Positions 6,294 to 6,670 of a stretch of DNA of 6,670 bases are shown here, piece by piece; the first letter of the stretch is position 1; each line of letters opens with the position of its first letter. The stretch covers positions 1-6,670 of the forward strand of contig JALWQP010000054.1 in assembly GCA_027083045.1 (NCBI GenBank), given 5' to 3'. Below the pieces are notes generated by a model, which was not told the DNA's origin, ran no database searches, and saw nothing but the letters and a program-made list of their open reading frames with translations. A program made the translations under genes and the position numbers. Source of the DNA: Desulfurococcales archaeon. GTDB lineage: Archaea; Thermoproteota; Thermoprotei_A; Sulfolobales; Desulfurococcaceae.

Positions 6294-6299
6294 ATCACC
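6294..6299 (-). promoter_or_regulatory. Ribosome binding site of ykoE
   Basis: GGTGAT, complementary to the archaeal 16S rRNA 3' end, lies four bases before ATG 6289. It decides the start against ATG 6301 and against the longer open reading to 6451. Confidence 0.6.
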
Positions 6300-6301
6300 A
6301 T

Positions 6302-6321
6302 GTTATCTATCCCTAGATAAC
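6302..6321. repeat. 8-bp perfect inverted repeat with 4-base spacer
   Basis: GTTATCTA (6302-6309) and TAGATAAC (6314-6321) are perfect inverse complements separated by TCCC. It lies just upstream of the ykoE start and overlaps the first of the two direct repeats. On the minus strand the spacer reads GGGA, which fits the GNRA tetraloop pattern, so a stable RNA hairpin is possible if transcription starts upstream of it. A DNA operator is equally possible. Confidence 0.5.
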
Positions 6322-6331
6322 CAGGTAATAA
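6317..6331. repeat. Direct repeat copy 1 in the thi4/ykoE divergent region (candidate operator)
   Basis: ATAACCAGGTAATAA, identical at 13 of 15 positions to the copy at 6340-6354. Its core, T-n-ACC-n-GGT-n-A centred on 6323, is a near-palindrome, as expected for a dimeric regulator. It overlaps the TATA-like element proposed for ykoE. Confidence 0.5.
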
Positions 6332-6334
6332 ACG
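6327..6334 (-). promoter_or_regulatory. TATA-like element for the ykoE-tenA operon
   Basis: The minus strand reads GTTTATTA here. With standard archaeal spacing, transcription would begin near 6301, giving a leader of about a dozen bases that just includes the GGTGAT ribosome site. An alternative is TTATTAAAAC at 6333-6342, which would start transcription near 6312. Assignment is tentative. Confidence 0.35.
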
Positions 6335-6342
6335 TTTTAATA
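6334..6342 (+). promoter_or_regulatory. TATA-like element for thi4
   Basis: GTTTTAATA on the plus strand places the predicted transcription start near 6364. That leaves a leader of about 13 bases containing AGGGAG before the thi4 ATG at 6377. It lies back to back with the ykoE element, between the two direct repeats. A weaker alternative, AAAAATAC near 6353, would imply a leaderless transcript. Confidence 0.35.
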
Positions 6343-6354
6343 ACCCGGTAAAAA
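6340..6354. repeat. Direct repeat copy 2 in the thi4/ykoE divergent region (candidate operator)
   Basis: ATAACCCGGTAAAAA, offset exactly 23 bp from copy 1, about two helical turns. Its core is centred on 6346. It lies between the proposed thi4 TATA element and its transcription start, where a bound protein would block initiation. Confidence 0.5.
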
Positions 6355-6365
6355 TACTGAGACCC

Positions 6366-6371
6366 AGGGAG
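6366..6371 (+). promoter_or_regulatory. Ribosome binding site of thi4
   Basis: AGGGAG lies five bases before the ATG at 6377. It is purine-rich with partial complementarity to the 16S tail, and supports the chosen start. Confidence 0.4.
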
Positions 6372-6376
6372 AGAGC

Positions 6377-6670
6377 ATGAGCTTCTTCCCCGAAACACTC
6401 AAGAACCTGAACGAGGCCGACCTGGCTAGGAGAATAATAGATGCAGCACATGACAGGCTATGGGATATCGCTGAGACAGACGTAGTGGTCGTGGGAGCCG
6501 GCCCGGCAGGCCTTACAGTGGCCTACTACCTCGCAAAGAAGGGCGTCAGGGTACTTGTTCTCGAGAGGATGCTGGGCGTGGGCGGCGGGATAAGAGGCGG
6601 CTCGATGCTCCTGCCAGTAGCACGCGTCGAGGAGGGTGAGGCTCTTAAGATAGTCGAGGAAGTAGGGGCC
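6377..6670 (+). CDS. thi4: Thi4-family thiazole synthase, N-terminal 98 residues (runs off the window)
   Basis: The first 98 codons of a dinucleotide-binding protein of the Thi4 family, which makes the thiazole half of thiamine from NAD and glycine (ADP-thiazole). After a short N-terminal helix region come TDVVVVGAGPAGLTVAYYLAKKG (34-56), a Rossmann GxGxxG motif at 40-45, VLVLER with acidic E63 at the end of the second strand, and the glycine-rich loop GVGGGIRGGSMLLP (67-80). Archaeal family members usually read GGG-(I/M)-W/G-GGGMLF here, so the R73/S76 variant is notable. The position that decides between a suicidal cysteine and sulfide-dependent chemistry lies beyond the edge. It diverges from ykoE-tenA and shares a probable operator with them. 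Other FAD-dependent oxidoreductases have similar N-termini, but the glycine loop and the thiamine neighbours favour Thi4. Confidence 0.88.
   Translation, partial: MSFFPETLKNLNEADLARRIIDAAHDRLWDIAETDVVVVGAGPAGLTVAYYLAKKGVRVLVLERMLGVGGGIRGGSMLLPVARVEEGEALKIVEEVGA

Noticed and set aside
6290..6376. TPP riboswitch controlling thi4 or ykoE
   Set aside because: Predicted leaders are about 10-15 bases, far too short, and no conserved CTGAGA...GAACCTGA pair is present.
6290..6451. Extended N-terminus of the YkoE reading frame
   Set aside because: The extra 54 codons cross the divergent promoter region and the start of thi4 in antisense. GGTGAT four bases before ATG 6289 marks the true start.
1..6670. 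tRNA genes, CRISPR array, insertion sequence or prophage signs
   Set aside because: No cloverleaf, no regularly spaced repeats, and no transposase, integrase or terminal inverted repeats were seen. All long stretches are explained by housekeeping-type genes.

Overview
The window looks archaeal, most likely from a hyperthermophilic crenarchaeote of the Desulfurococcales type. The evidence is an archaea-specific dihydropteroate-synthase-related protein, an archaeal-type Thi4, AT-rich TATA-like boxes in place of -35/-10 elements, Shine-Dalgarno (SD) motifs of the GGTGAT/GGAGATGAT kind, and heavy use of ATA, AGG and AGA codons. The lineage is an inference and no species is claimed. Coding density is very high. 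Every gene is on the minus strand except the last one.

Region 1 (1-2513, minus) is one tightly packed operon. In transcription order it runs: promoter at about 2504-2513, a small glycosylated-looking membrane protein with a DUF4129-like tail, a DUF4350-like membrane protein, a MoxR-family AAA+ ATPase, and the first codons of a further gene that leaves the window (probably a DUF58 protein). Junctions overlap by 4, 31 and 4 bases. None of the four genes has a usable ATG start: three appear to use TTG, and the DUF4350 gene appears to start at CTG. This is the crenarchaeal form of the widespread but poorly understood MoxR/DUF58/DUF4129/DUF4350 module, thought to act as an envelope-associated chaperone or maturation system.

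Region 2 (2539-4056, minus) is a single gene for the archaeal dihydropteroate-synthase-related protein of about 500 residues (N-terminal sensor-like domain, central DHPS-like region, C-terminal DUF4346-like domain). It may act in folate/pterin metabolism.

Region 3 (4125-4973, minus) is a ten-helix EamA/DMT-family transporter with its own upstream gap.

Region 4 (5052-6670) is a thiamine locus. A two-gene minus-strand operon encodes YkoE, the membrane substrate-binding component of an ECF hydroxymethylpyrimidine/thiamine importer, and TenA, an aminopyrimidine aminohydrolase/thiaminase II. A plus-strand thi4 gene (thiazole synthase) diverges from it and runs off the right edge. Together they cover pyrimidine uptake and salvage plus thiazole synthesis. 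The 87-base divergent region has two near-identical 15-bp repeats 23 bp apart, flanking back-to-back TATA-like elements, and an 8-bp inverted repeat. It looks like a shared operator.

No tRNA, rRNA, CRISPR array, insertion sequence or transposon was seen. The most interesting items are the thiamine control region, the all-non-ATG MoxR operon with its hidden N-terminal membrane helix, the chain of palindromes at 2504-2534, and the divergent DHPS-like protein.
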